64,000 bases of DNA from Enterococcus sp. 9D6_DIV0238 (GCF_002174455.2 NZ_CP147246.1:1701501-1765500), one strand, 5' to 3'. Numbered from the stretch's first letter, positions 18,717 through 32,277 are shown. Made by a program: numbers and translations. Notes: a model not told the origin generated them from the letters alone.

Positions 18717-18836
18717 GAGGTTGGACCAGAAGTGTTCAACTCCTAGAAATAAGAAGAAATTACTTCTGTTTCCACCGTTTATTCGTTTTTAAAGGGACTG
18801 GATCGTAACTCGTAGAGTTATGTCTCAGTCTCTTTC
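18717..18836 (+). repeat. Intergenic repeat copy 3, short form
   Basis: Left end GGTTGGACCAGAAGTGTTC, then CTAGAAATAAG, a deleted middle, CTTCTGTTTCCACCGTTTATTC, and a hairpin at 18790-18834 whose outer stem is AAAG-GACTG/CAGTC-CTTT and inner stem TAACTC/GAGTTA. The hairpin sequence differs from the other copies. It follows malT and may attenuate or terminate before mapP. Confidence 0.7.
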
Positions 18837-18854
18837 TATAGAAAGAGGTAGACA

Positions 18855-19685
18855 ATGAAAGTATTGACGTTAAACACACACAGCTGGATGGAAGAACGCC
18901 CTCTAGAAAAATTACAACAACTCGTAAAGCAAATTTTAGAAGACGACTATGATTTGATCGCTTTGCAGGAAGTCAACCAACGGATCGACAGCCAACAGGT
19001 TATCGATCCCCCTAATTTCCACCCTACGAATGATCAATTTGCTGTCCACGAAGATAATTTTGCTTATCTACTGGTTCAACAATTAGCAGAACAACATGCC
19101 ACCTACCATTGGAGCTGGGCTTACAACCATATCGGTTACGATCTCTACCATGAAGGCGTTGCACTATTATCAAAGCAGCCGATCAAACCAGAGGCAGCAC
19201 TTGTCTCAAAAGAACAAAATCCAGCCGATTACCGAAGAAGAGTTGTGCTGCTCGGTCAGACATCCGTTGGCGAACTGCCGGTCACCGCAGCAAGCTGCCA
19301 CTATTCTTGGTGGACAGAAACAGGCGGCTTCGCGTATGAATGGCAGCAAACAGAAGCCATTTTAAAGCACTGTCCTTCACCATTGATAATCATGGGCGAC
19401 TTCAACAATCCTGCTTCTGCCGCAGAAACTGGTTATGAACTTGTATGCAATAGTAGTTTACACTTACAGGATAGCTTTTTATCCGCCAAAAAAAGAACAG
19501 GTGAATTTACCGTAGAAAAAGCAATCGACGGCTGGGGCGAAAACCAAGAAAAACTTAGAATCGACTACATTTTCACTTCACCAGAATTGTCGATCGACCA
19601 TTATCAAATTTTATTCGATGGTAAACAAACGCCGATCATCAGCGATCACTTTGGCGTAGCTGTTACAGTCGATCAAAAGAATTAA
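18855..19685 (+). CDS. mapP: Maltose-6'-phosphate phosphatase, EEP family
   Basis: A 276-residue endonuclease/exonuclease/phosphatase-fold protein with metal-site glutamate in LIALQEVNQR, the IIMGDFNN motif, the aspartate of LRIDYIFTS and the terminal SDHFGVAV. Directly downstream of malT, it occupies the position and family of E. faecalis MapP, shown there to dephosphorylate intracellular maltose-6'-phosphate so that maltose phosphorylase can act. Start ATG at 18855 with GAAAGAGG 6 nt upstream. The name rests on synteny plus family; motifs alone only say EEP phosphohydrolase. Confidence 0.82.
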   Translation: MKVLTLNTHSWMEERPLEKLQQLVKQILEDDYDLIALQEVNQRIDSQQVIDPPNFHPTNDQFAVHEDNFAYLLVQQLAEQHATYHWSWAYNHIGYDLYHEGVALLSKQPIKPEAALVSKEQNPADYRRRVVLLGQTSVGELPVTAASCHYSWWTETGGFAYEWQQTEAILKHCPSPLIIMGDFNNPASAAETGYELVCNSSLHLQDSFLSAKKRTGEFTVEKAIDGWGENQEKLRIDYIFTSPELSIDHYQILFDGKQTPIISDHFGVAVTVDQKN

Positions 19686-19713
19686 AAACATCTGTATCCA
19701 GTATTTTGAAGTT

Positions 19714-19755
19714 AGCATAAAACAAAAATATCGTTTTATGCTGATCTCTTTTTTT
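19714..19755 (+). terminator. Terminator of mapP
   Basis: AGCATAAAAC pairs with GTTTTATGCT, followed by a T-rich run (tctctttttttgt). Confidence 0.75.
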
Positions 19756-19810
19756 GTATAAAAATGCGTTCATACGTTACACTTGTGAAAAGAAGAAAGC
19801 AGTGATTTTA

Positions 19811-20443
19811 ATGAATATCGTTATTTTCGGCGGCAGCGGCTTCATCGGAACCGCATTATGCAAAAAACTCATCCAACACAAGCATACTGTAACGAGCATT
19901 TCCCGTCATGGACGCCCCGACACCCTTACAGAGGAATGGACGAATTATGTACATTGGATACATTCCGATATTTTAAACGACACTGCGTGGCAATCAGCGC
20001 TCATCCATGCAGACTGGGTGATCGATGCTATCGGCATACTTACGGAAAAACCAAATAAAGGTATTACTTACGAGCGCTTTATCGTTGAACCCGTTCAGCG
20101 AATGTCAACTTTTTTAACTGCGCAACTACAACCAGCGAAATTTTTATTCCTATCTGCTAATGCTGCACCATTTCCACTAAAAAAATATATGTCAGCAAAA
20201 CGTAAGGCAGAACAGGTGATTCACGAGCAGCATTTTCCATATACGATTGTTTATCCTAGCCTGATCATGGATAAACAACGCCCAACTTCTGTCATTGGCG
20301 GTAAAGCCATCTTATGCTTCAAGAAGTTGCCTATCTTTAAGCACTTCGTAAGAGACTATGATCCCATCACTAGAGAACAATTAGCGATGGAAATCACTAA
20401 TATAGTTGAAGGCAGACAATCTTTTTTAACAGAACGACGGTAA
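19811..20443 (+). CDS. NAD(P)-binding atypical SDR / epimerase-like protein
   Basis: A 210-residue Rossmann-fold protein with the dinucleotide motif GGSGFIGTAL at residues 7-16, a DWVIDAIGIL strand and the catalytic-like YMSAKRKAEQ with tyrosine-x3-lysine spacing. It resembles the NmrA/complex I NDUFA9-like branch of atypical SDRs. Substrate unknown. The ATG at 19811 has only a weak purine-rich ribosome site (AGAAAGCAG); the upstream frame extension looks non-conserved. It lies after the mapP terminator, so it is probably separate from the maltose genes. Confidence 0.72.
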   Translation: MNIVIFGGSGFIGTALCKKLIQHKHTVTSISRHGRPDTLTEEWTNYVHWIHSDILNDTAWQSALIHADWVIDAIGILTEKPNKGITYERFIVEPVQRMSTFLTAQLQPAKFLFLSANAAPFPLKKYMSAKRKAEQVIHEQHFPYTIVYPSLIMDKQRPTSVIGGKAILCFKKLPIFKHFVRDYDPITREQLAMEITNIVEGRQSFLTERR

Positions 20444-20450
20444 CAAAATA

Positions 20451-20686
20451 AGAGCGGGACAAAACTAAAAATTAGTTTTGTTTCGCTCTCTAAAACCGAA
20501 TAAACGGCGAGAAAAAAGCACTTACTACGCTACGCTTCGATCACATCAACTTCTAAGCACTAAAGCACTAAGAGTTGAAGGCTTCGGAAATAAGCTGAAA
20601 TTGCTGTAAAACACAACGAGAAACGAGTTGATGTGGTACAGTATCTACTTGGTTCTCTGAGCTAAACACTTTTGTCTCAGCCTCTC
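20451..20686 (-). repeat. Intergenic repeat copy 4, long form
   Basis: Read on the minus strand, it ends with CGCCGTTTATTCGG and the hairpin AGAGCGAAACAAAACT/AGTTTTGTCCCGCTCT (20451-20489), which terminates the plus-strand SDR gene. Its middle (20506-20572) shares a core of about 67 nt with the copy at 44507. The left end is GAGACAAAAGTGTTTAG. It lies between convergent genes. Confidence 0.8.
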
Positions 20687-20689
20687 TCA

Positions 20690-21529
20690 CTACCCTTTTA
20701 CAGAACCACTTGTTATCCCCTCTACATAGTACTTTTGCATAAAGATAAACAGTAACGTGATCGGTACAGCGATCAACACACAGCCGGCAGTAAAAGTCAT
20801 AAAGTATTGATCGATCTTGTCTCTCGTTTGCATCGTAAACAAGCCGATCGCAACAGTATACTTATTAACATTATCACCCAAAATGATTTTTGCAAAAATG
20901 AAATCCATCCATGGTGCCATAAATGCCATCAACGCTGTATAAACAATGATCGGTTTACTTAGCGGAAGTGTGATCTTAGTAAAAATCTCAAACTTACTCG
21001 CCCCATCGATCATCGCCGATTCATCCAACGCCATTGGAATCGTATCAAAGAACCCTTTCGCTATATAAAAGCTCAATGCCGCACCAGAGGAATAGACTAA
21101 AATCAACGCCAATAAACTTCCAGTCAAATTCATCGCTTTTAAAATATAGTAGACAGCGATCATACTCATAAATCCTGGAAACATATTCAAAACAAGCGCT
21201 AGCTTCAAAAACGGTTTTCTCGCTTTAAATCTCAGACGACTAAGCGAATACGCCATCGCAATCGTGATCAGCGTAGACAAAATACAACTGCAAACTGCAA
21301 CAAACAGCGTATTTAAAAACCATTGTACAAATGGATACGTCGAGCTCGTCAGAAGCATCTTATAATTTTCAAAGGTAAATTGCTTTGGAATAAAGTACGT
21401 TACAAATGCCCCACCTTCACTACGAAAGCTTGTCAACACGATCCAAACGATCGGAAAAATCCAGACAATCGATAGTATCGTCAACAATGTGTAGTGAACG
21501 ATCAACGTTTTTCTTTTTTTCGATTTCAT
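20690..21529 (-). CDS. mdxG: Maltodextrin ABC transporter permease, MalG/MdxG type
   Basis: Six-segment membrane subunit of 279 residues. The cytoplasmic EAA loop that contacts the ATPase is ESAMIDGASKFEIFTKITLP near residues 175-194. It starts 5 nt after the mdxF stop, with AAGGGG in the mdxF tail as ribosome site, so it is translationally linked. Last gene of mdxE-mdxF-mdxG. No ATPase gene is present; in Firmicutes such importers share a general ATPase (MsmX/MsmK) encoded elsewhere. Confidence 0.9.
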   Translation of the reverse strand: MKSKKRKTLIVHYTLLTILSIVWIFPIVWIVLTSFRSEGGAFVTYFIPKQFTFENYKMLLTSSTYPFVQWFLNTLFVAVCSCILSTLITIAMAYSLSRLRFKARKPFLKLALVLNMFPGFMSMIAVYYILKAMNLTGSLLALILVYSSGAALSFYIAKGFFDTIPMALDESAMIDGASKFEIFTKITLPLSKPIIVYTALMAFMAPWMDFIFAKIILGDNVNKYTVAIGLFTMQTRDKIDQYFMTFTAGCVLIAVPITLLFIFMQKYYVEGITSGSVKG

Positions 21530-21534
21530 ATGCG

Positions 21535-22890
21535 TTACGCCCCTTCTGTTTTAAATGAGCTGCTTCGTGTATAAGCGATCAAGGAGAAGACCGCTGATAG
21601 AACGAAGATGATGATCCCAATAACCGAAGCTAAATTATAATCCGCTGCGGTGACTGTCAGTTTATACAACCACGTAACCAGCAAATCTGTTTCCCCCGCT
21701 GAATGATAATTGCTATTAGCAGGTTGTCCGCCAGTCAGCAGGAAAATCACATTGAAGTTATTGATATTTCCAATAAACTGCTGGATCAAGCTTGGTGCCA
21801 TCACAAATAAAATTTGAGGAAACGTAATGTTTTTAAAAATCTGGAATTTATTAGCTCCATCAATTTCAGCAGCTTCGATTTGGTCATCAGGCAAATTAGT
21901 GATGATCCCTGTCGCAACTAGCATCGTTACTGGAATCCCAACCCACATATTTACAAAAATGACAGTGACTTTCGCTAATAGCCCGTCTGTTAGAAACGGA
22001 ATCGGCTGATCGATCAACCCCCAGTTTTGCAACAGCGCATTGACCGGTCCTGATCCATTGAATAGATTAGCCATCAGTAACAAACTCACAAACTGAGGCA
22101 CAGCCATCGTGATCACAAAAATCGTCCGCCAAACTTTTTTCCCTTTAACTCCTTTAGCGTTGATCAAAAGAGCTAATAAAATCCCGAAGAAAAAAGTCGT
22201 AGCTGTAGCCAGTACCGCCCAAATCAACGTCCAGCTCAGAACCGGGAAGAAGGTACTCGCAATATCTCCTGTGATCACATTCCCGAAGTTCGCAAAACCG
22301 ACCCAGCTAAAAAGGTTTTTCGGTGGCAAATGATTATGATCATAGCTTGTAAATGCGATCGAAATCATATAAAGCAAGGGTAAAATCGTGAATGCCAACA
22401 CACCTAACAATGGAATACTCATCAATGTCACATAAAATTTTTCATTCAGCAAACTACTTAAATCTTCTTTTAACGTCGGCAACGGCTTATTTGCTTCTTT
22501 TAGCACAAATATTTTACGGGCACTTCTAAGATTGACAAAATAAAGAAAAATAAAAAGGACAATAAGAATAATAGCTGCAATCCCAAACAACAGAAGCAGC
22601 ATCGAGTTATCACCTGGTTGCTGCACTTCGATCCCCAATGTCTCATCCATGACCCAGCCTTGAGATTTTGTCCCCAAGGTTTGAAGCATTGAGAGCGCAT
22701 GAAATCCATTCAGCACCAACCAAGCGATAAAACCAAGCTGTAACGCTAAAAAAAGGAGCCCTTTGACTATTTGACCATTCAGCAAGTTGGCCATTCCCAT
22801 GAAAATAAAAGAGAATTTGATCGATTTATCCCCTTTTTTGAATAACTGTCTAAAACTAATCTGATCATCCTCTTTCGGTTTTAACTTCAT
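21535..22890 (-). CDS. mdxF: Maltodextrin ABC transporter permease, MalF/MdxF type
   Basis: Membrane subunit of 451 residues. The EAA loop EAAEIDGANKFQIFKNITFP lies near residue 345. The N-terminal 150 residues carry extra hydrophobic segments and an extracytoplasmic stretch before the core permease, as in MalF proteins rather than short MsmF types. Positioned between the binding protein and mdxG. The 107-nt gap after mdxE holds a hairpin likely to raise mdxE transcript level relative to the permeases. Confidence 0.9.
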   Translation of the reverse strand: MKLKPKEDDQISFRQLFKKGDKSIKFSFIFMGMANLLNGQIVKGLLFLALQLGFIAWLVLNGFHALSMLQTLGTKSQGWVMDETLGIEVQQPGDNSMLLLLFGIAAIILIVLFIFLYFVNLRSARKIFVLKEANKPLPTLKEDLSSLLNEKFYVTLMSIPLLGVLAFTILPLLYMISIAFTSYDHNHLPPKNLFSWVGFANFGNVITGDIASTFFPVLSWTLIWAVLATATTFFFGILLALLINAKGVKGKKVWRTIFVITMAVPQFVSLLLMANLFNGSGPVNALLQNWGLIDQPIPFLTDGLLAKVTVIFVNMWVGIPVTMLVATGIITNLPDDQIEAAEIDGANKFQIFKNITFPQILFVMAPSLIQQFIGNINNFNVIFLLTGGQPANSNYHSAGETDLLVTWLYKLTVTAADYNLASVIGIIIFVLSAVFSLIAYTRSSSFKTEGA

Positions 22891-22940
22891 CGTGATTCAC
22901 ATCCTGTTCTTTTTCACTAAACTTGGGCTAAAAAGAGGAG

Positions 22941-22978
22941 GAGTATGAAGCGAACATTTGCATATTCGGTCCATACTC
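22941..22978 (-). promoter_or_regulatory. Hairpin between mdxE and mdxF
   Basis: GAGTATG pairs with CATACTC and CGAA with TTCG inside the loop. No T-run follows on the minus strand, so it looks like an mRNA-stabilising or partial-attenuation hairpin, as is common after binding-protein genes. Confidence 0.5.
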
Positions 22979-22997
22979 TAAACCTCAATTATCGTTT

Positions 22998-24233
22998 TTA
23001 TTTATCTGATTTACTTGTATCTTTCACAAGCTTGTCTAACTTAGGTAAATATTGGTCTTCAGAAATTTTGTCATTATACGTATCATTGATGACCGCTTCA
23101 ACTGGTCCCCAGAACGAAACCATCGCAGGCAGTTTAGGCATCACAACCGAATGATCAGCGTCACTCATCATCATAACTGCGTTTGCTACATCATCTGCTT
23201 TTACTTTTTCATCTTCCTGTGCATCTTTATTCGCCGGCACAGTTCCATTTTTTTCAAATACTGTTAATTGATTTTCTTTACTTGTTAAGAAATCAGCTAA
23301 AGCCATTGCTGCAACGGGGCTCTTAGTTGACGCATTCACACCGAATAATTTAACACCTAAGAAGGCTTTTTGTTGCACATCGCCATTCCCTAAATCAACA
23401 GTTGGGTAAGGCGCAACAGCAAAATTATCGCCTAAAGCTTTTTCTACATCATTTTTAGACCATGGACCTGACAAGAATGCATCTGTTTTTCCATTACCGA
23501 TATTTGATAATGCATCTGCATTTGATTGAACAACTCCCGGATTATCTTTTTGTGCACGAATCCATTTTAAGACCTGCACACCTTTATCATTGTTGAAATT
23601 CGTTCCATTGATGTCTTCACCATTCGCACCATACAATTCATCTCCGTTTGACATAAACAGCGGTGTGAAAATGTAGTTCGCTCCAGCTTCACCAAAGTTG
23701 GTTCCTAACTTCCCTTTAGAAGTCAGCGTTTCCCAGCTTTTCACATCATCTTCAGTCAATTTCGCTTTGTTATAATATAAAATTTGTGATTCTACACCAT
23801 ATGGATATCCGTATAATTTACCATCATAGGTTGCAGCTTCTACTGCACTTTCAGTACTATTTTCTTTCACGCTATCTTCATATTTTGTATTCGCATAAAT
23901 AATTCCAGCGTCTACCATTTGTCCAAGTTGGTCATGAGGCATCATAAATACGTCAGCTGCAGCACTAGGATCTTTTTTCAAGTTTTCTTGCGCCGATGCA
24001 GATTCGCTTGGTTTGATCGTCACTTTCCAGTCTTTATGTTCTTTTTCAAATTCTTCAACTAAAGGTTTATACGTATCAACAAACGCTACATCCACCCACA
24101 ACTTTATAGAAGCGTTTTCATTTTCTGCAGAAGTTTTTTTATCAGACGAACCTCCGCCACATGCTGCCAACATCACCGCAGCCGCTGCCATTGTCACACC
24201 TAATGCTAAAAGCTTTTTCGTATTTCTTTTCAT
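22998..24233 (-). CDS. mdxE: Maltodextrin-binding lipoprotein
   Basis: Extracellular solute-binding protein anchored by lipid. The 411-residue precursor has a lysine-rich start, a hydrophobic segment and the lipobox LAAC with cysteine 25. The mature part looks like a MalE-class protein (IKLWVDVAFVDTYKPLVEEFEKEH; YPYGVESQILYYN; NAVMMMSDADHSVVMPKLP). GGAGG lies 9 nt before the ATG. First gene of the importer operon, driven by a promoter with a MalR operator in its spacer. The three adjoining GH13 enzymes point to maltodextrins as ligand. Confidence 0.92.
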   Translation of the reverse strand: MKRNTKKLLALGVTMAAAAVMLAACGGGSSDKKTSAENENASIKLWVDVAFVDTYKPLVEEFEKEHKDWKVTIKPSESASAQENLKKDPSAAADVFMMPHDQLGQMVDAGIIYANTKYEDSVKENSTESAVEAATYDGKLYGYPYGVESQILYYNKAKLTEDDVKSWETLTSKGKLGTNFGEAGANYIFTPLFMSNGDELYGANGEDINGTNFNNDKGVQVLKWIRAQKDNPGVVQSNADALSNIGNGKTDAFLSGPWSKNDVEKALGDNFAVAPYPTVDLGNGDVQQKAFLGVKLFGVNASTKSPVAAMALADFLTSKENQLTVFEKNGTVPANKDAQEDEKVKADDVANAVMMMSDADHSVVMPKLPAMVSFWGPVEAVINDTYNDKISEDQYLPKLDKLVKDTSKSDK

Positions 24234-24278
24234 CTTTTTGTTCCTCCCAGGAATTATTTAAATGATTGATCTATTCGC

Positions 24279-24307
24279 ATTATGCAATCGTTTGCGTAAA
24301 AAGTCAA
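24279..24307 (-). promoter_or_regulatory. mdxE promoter with MalR operator in the spacer
   Basis: On the minus strand TTGACT (24307-24302) and CATAAT (24284-24279) are 17 nt apart, with GCAAACGATTGC (24295-24284) between and overlapping the -10. Same arrangement as the malP promoter. Confidence 0.8.
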
Positions 24308-24459
24308 GTATAAATGTGCAAAAATTCGAAAAAACAATTTATAAGATACGAAATGCTTTTTAATAAGCTAGCTTAAAATCAGTTTAAAATGCTTTTTCTA
24401 ACTAAAATCACCGAAATCAGGCTCTTCTCTTTGGTTAGTCTAATTTAAAAGAATAAAAT

Positions 24460-24510
24460 GCAATCGTTTGCGAAAAATATATTGAAAACGTTTTTCTTAT
24501 ATGGCATAAT
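24460..24510 (+). promoter_or_regulatory. Promoter of the GH13 operon with MalR operator and cre
   Basis: TTGAAA (24482-24487) and CATAAT (24505-24510) are 17 nt apart. GCAATCGTTTGC (24460-24471) lies just upstream of the -35, and TGAAAACGTTTTTC (24483-24496), a close match to the catabolite-responsive element, covers the -35. The rest of the 330-nt divergent region between 24234 and 24563 shows no gene. Confidence 0.75.
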
Positions 24511-24563
24511 ATGGGTGATTTTTGAAAAATGTATTTTGTTAACTGTAGGAGGGAACAACTAAA

Positions 24564-29662
<5,099 letters not shown>

Positions 29663-29717
29663 AATAAAAATAAACAGCTTGAGAGCTTCACTAGCTCTCA
29701 AGCTGTTTATTTTTATT
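29663..29717. terminator. Strong bidirectional terminator after the GH13 operon
   Basis: AACAGCTTGAGAGCT pairs perfectly with AGCTCTCAAGCTGTT, flanked by matching AATAAAAATA/TATTTTTATT tracts, so T-runs exist on both strands. Serves the GH13 operon and the convergent lipoprotein gene. Confidence 0.9.
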
Positions 29718-29755
29718 CTTGTAATTTATCGTCTATCAAGTAAAGAACATCAGGT

Positions 29756-30295
29756 TTATTTACGATGAAAAACGATGCTATTACTTAATTCATCAGTCTC
29801 TGGTGAATAAGTATAAATAAAGGGCTGTGGATTACCTGGGTTTGCCACACTATCAATATCCCAATAAATGGTATATGTATTTCCACTCTGAGAGAAATCA
29901 GTGACAGCATACGTTTGACCATTTGAAATAATCGTGTTCTCTGTTATCGTGAATTCAATATCTACTTCATCATTGTTCCCCATCCAAGTTCCTCTTAGCG
30001 GTGCAGGTGTTACCGCATTCACATCCACACTTTCATTTACCTCAGAACTATCAATAGTAACACTTTCACTTGAATCATTGGCCACAGCTGAATCAGAATG
30101 CTGATCTAAAGGCAGGGCCTCATTCATTTGTGACGATATACTCGATGATTTCGATGATTTTTCCTCTATCTTTTTTTGTTGTGTAGTTTGCGAACTTTGT
30201 ACGCTAGAAGAGCTAGCTTCTGTTTCCTCTTGCTTTTCTCCAGAACAACCTACTAAAAATAATACTGATAAACCAACGATCCATGTTTTTTTCAT
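29756..30295 (-). CDS. Small serine-rich lipoprotein, unknown function
   Basis: A 179-residue predicted lipoprotein. The signal peptide ends in the lipobox LVGC with cysteine 17. A serine/glutamate/glutamine-rich linker follows (to about residue 95), then a compact C-terminal domain beginning LRGTWMGNNDEVDIEFTIT, built of alternating strands like small lipocalin-type or DUF lipoprotein domains. I do not recognise the family. I chose the ATG at 30295 with AAGGAG 8 nt upstream; the in-frame GTG at 30304 lies inside that site. Not obviously linked to the maltose genes. Confidence 0.75.
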   Translation of the reverse strand: MKKTWIVGLSVLFLVGCSGEKQEETEASSSSVQSSQTTQQKKIEEKSSKSSSISSQMNEALPLDQHSDSAVANDSSESVTIDSSEVNESVDVNAVTPAPLRGTWMGNNDEVDIEFTITENTIISNGQTYAVTDFSQSGNTYTIYWDIDSVANPGNPQPFIYTYSPETDELSNSIVFHRK

Positions 30296-30408
30296 ACTAA
30301 ACACTCCTTTTCATCCGCAACCAAATTGTAACACAAAAGAAATGTTTATGTAACAATGTTTTTTTAAGTTTCTTATAAGATCCTATATTTGCATTTATAT
30401 CTATTCGT

Positions 30409-31032
30409 TTATTCCTCTAAAAAATACCGCAAAACAGTTTTCATTTTTTCTGGTGCTGATTTTCTTGGATCAGATAAATAGATTTCCCGATGATCCAGTC
30501 TTCTTTTTTTCAGCTGATGCTCCTCGCAATACTTCGCCATGATCTCAAAGGTTTTTGCTTCATCATCGTAAGGCCCGACATGCAGCATTTGCAAGGCTCT
30601 GCCATCTTCGATCGTTTCAAATTTTACGTGTCGATTATTCGGATTCGGTTTCTTCTCAGAGATTTCCGTCAGGTTTTTTAATGCCAGTTCTTCTGTAACA
30701 AATTCCGGTTGACGGATCATGATCTTATAAACTAGATCTGCTTTGTCAAAATTTCTCCCTTCTGCGATAGCTTCATCTGACATCGTCCAAATCCCTTCCA
30801 GCGGGTATACTGTGTATTCAAAATAACCTTCCGGTGTGACTCCTCTTTTCGGCATCATGCGGATACCGTAAGACATTGCATAAAGCGCTGCTGTTTCTTC
30901 ACTGAATCGCTCACTATTCGGGTCACCTTTGCCTGTGATCGTATAAAAATTTTGTTTTGGCACTGTGATTTCTGTTGGTTTTGCTTTCGGTAAATAAAGT
31001 TCTTTTTCTTGTTTACGCCATTCATATTTCAT
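30409..31032 (-). CDS. GyrI-like small-molecule-binding domain protein
   Basis: A 207-residue soluble protein of the GyrI-like family: KPTEITVPKQNFYTITGKG is the usual first strand region, and RALQMLHVGPYDDEAKTFEIM the second half. Such proteins bind or hydrolyse small aromatic ligands; a catalytic role is described for some but no catalytic residue can be assigned here. The ATG at 31032 has AAGGAG 7 nt upstream. It is divergent from an AraC regulator whose C-terminal half is the same fold, and the two probably share a control region of 153 nt. Confidence 0.8.
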   Translation of the reverse strand: MKYEWRKQEKELYLPKAKPTEITVPKQNFYTITGKGDPNSERFSEETAALYAMSYGIRMMPKRGVTPEGYFEYTVYPLEGIWTMSDEAIAEGRNFDKADLVYKIMIRQPEFVTEELALKNLTEISEKKPNPNNRHVKFETIEDGRALQMLHVGPYDDEAKTFEIMAKYCEEHQLKKRRLDHREIYLSDPRKSAPEKMKTVLRYFLEE

Positions 31033-31185
31033 TGATTCTCTCCTTTGTTCTTTTGATTATAGTATAAACGTTTTGACTTATATAAACCAATCATCCTTAA
31101 AAAATACACTCTCTCTTTTTTGGGCAGAGAAAGTGAGGTAAACTAAAGCTAGAATCGTTAGACTAAAGGTAGGAGTTGATTAGAT

Positions 31186-32070
31186 ATGGAATGGGTTACT
31201 CGACTGGAACAAACATTGACGTATATTGAAGATCATTTGACAGAGGAAATAGATGTAGCTAAGTTAGGAAAAATCGCGTATTGCTCTTCTTATCATTACC
31301 AACGCGTATTTTCTTACATGGTAGGCGTACCTTTAGCAGTCTATATTCGGCGGCGAAAATTATCATTGGCTGGTGTAGAATTGCAGCAAGGAGCAAAAGT
31401 GATCGATGTGGCCATTAAATATGGCTACGAGTCACCGAATTCATTTACCCGAGCTTTCAAAAAACAGCATGGCATCACACCTTCTGAGGCACAGCAAGAA
31501 GGCAGTCGCTTGACTTCTTTTCCTAGAATCAAATTCCAGATTACGATCAAAGGAGATGTAGAGATGGAATATCGGATCGAAACAAAAGAGGCCTTTCGTG
31601 TAATCGGCGCACAAAAAGAATTATCTGCAAACATAGAGGAAAATTTTGCTGAAGTACCGAAGTTTTGGCAGCAAATCAGTATGGATGGCACACTCAATTC
31701 AATGCTGCCTATGATGAATCAAGAACCTAAGGGGGTTTTAGGAATCAGTGCAGGTTTTGATGGAGATATGAGTGTAGACAGTGATCTAAAAGGAAGTAAA
31801 GGAATGTCATACTACATTGCTGTTGCGAGCGATCAGGCAATTTCCGGCAAGCTCGTTGAATACATTGTCCCATCATTTACTTGGGCGATTTTTACTGGAC
31901 AAGGAGCTATGCCGCATGCCATTCAGGAGTTGGAGAAACGGATCGTGACTGACTGGCTGCCAAGCTCTGGATATGAGTATGCAAATGGTCCTGATATCGA
32001 GCTTTATCTGGATTCTAATCCAAATAATGCAACGTTTGAGGTATGGCTTCCAGTGACGAAAAAAGAGTAG
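31186..32070 (+). CDS. AraC-family regulator with GyrI-like effector domain
   Basis: Transcription regulator of 294 residues. Residues 1-105 hold two helix-turn-helix motifs of the AraC type (VAKLGKIAYCSSYHYQRVF and VIDVAIKYGYESPNSFTRAF). Residues from about 125 form an effector-binding domain (MEYRIETKEAFRVIGAQKEL ... FEVWLPVTKK). This is the Rob/BltR-like architecture of regulators that sense lipophilic compounds. AGGAG lies 10 nt before the ATG. The divergent GyrI-like gene is its likeliest target. It ends at an intergenic repeat. Confidence 0.88.
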   Translation: MEWVTRLEQTLTYIEDHLTEEIDVAKLGKIAYCSSYHYQRVFSYMVGVPLAVYIRRRKLSLAGVELQQGAKVIDVAIKYGYESPNSFTRAFKKQHGITPSEAQQEGSRLTSFPRIKFQITIKGDVEMEYRIETKEAFRVIGAQKELSANIEENFAEVPKFWQQISMDGTLNSMLPMMNQEPKGVLGISAGFDGDMSVDSDLKGSKGMSYYIAVASDQAISGKLVEYIVPSFTWAIFTGQGAMPHAIQELEKRIVTDWLPSSGYEYANGPDIELYLDSNPNNATFEVWLPVTKKE

Positions 32071-32090
32071 CCGCACGAAAATAAGGATGA

Positions 32091-32252
32091 GACAAAGGTC
32101 GTTTAGATTTGGGTAATACAAAAACCAAACAATACTCTTTTGTACCACTTGGCTTTTGCGAAATCGCCGAAGAAACTGACTTTTGGCCACCGTTTATTAA
32201 GAAGTAGAGTCCAGAACAAAACTAGAAAATAGTTTTGTTCTGGACTCTTTTA
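32091..32252 (+). repeat. Intergenic repeat copy 5 with perfect terminator hairpin
   Basis: Left end AAGGATGAGACAAAGGTCG, a divergent middle, then GGCCACCGTTTATTAAGAAG, and a perfect 18-bp stem AGAGTCCAGAACAAAACT/AGTTTTGTTCTGGACTCT (32206-32248) followed by a T-run. It lies between the convergent AraC-type and LPMO genes. Confidence 0.8.
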
Positions 32253-32277
32253 AGTTAATTATGCTCAATGATTTAGA

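Noticed and set aside
18855..19685. Calling this gene a DNA endonuclease or exonuclease III
   Set aside because: The EEP fold is shared by many phosphatases, DNA-repair motifs are not evident, and its place after malT fits MapP much better.
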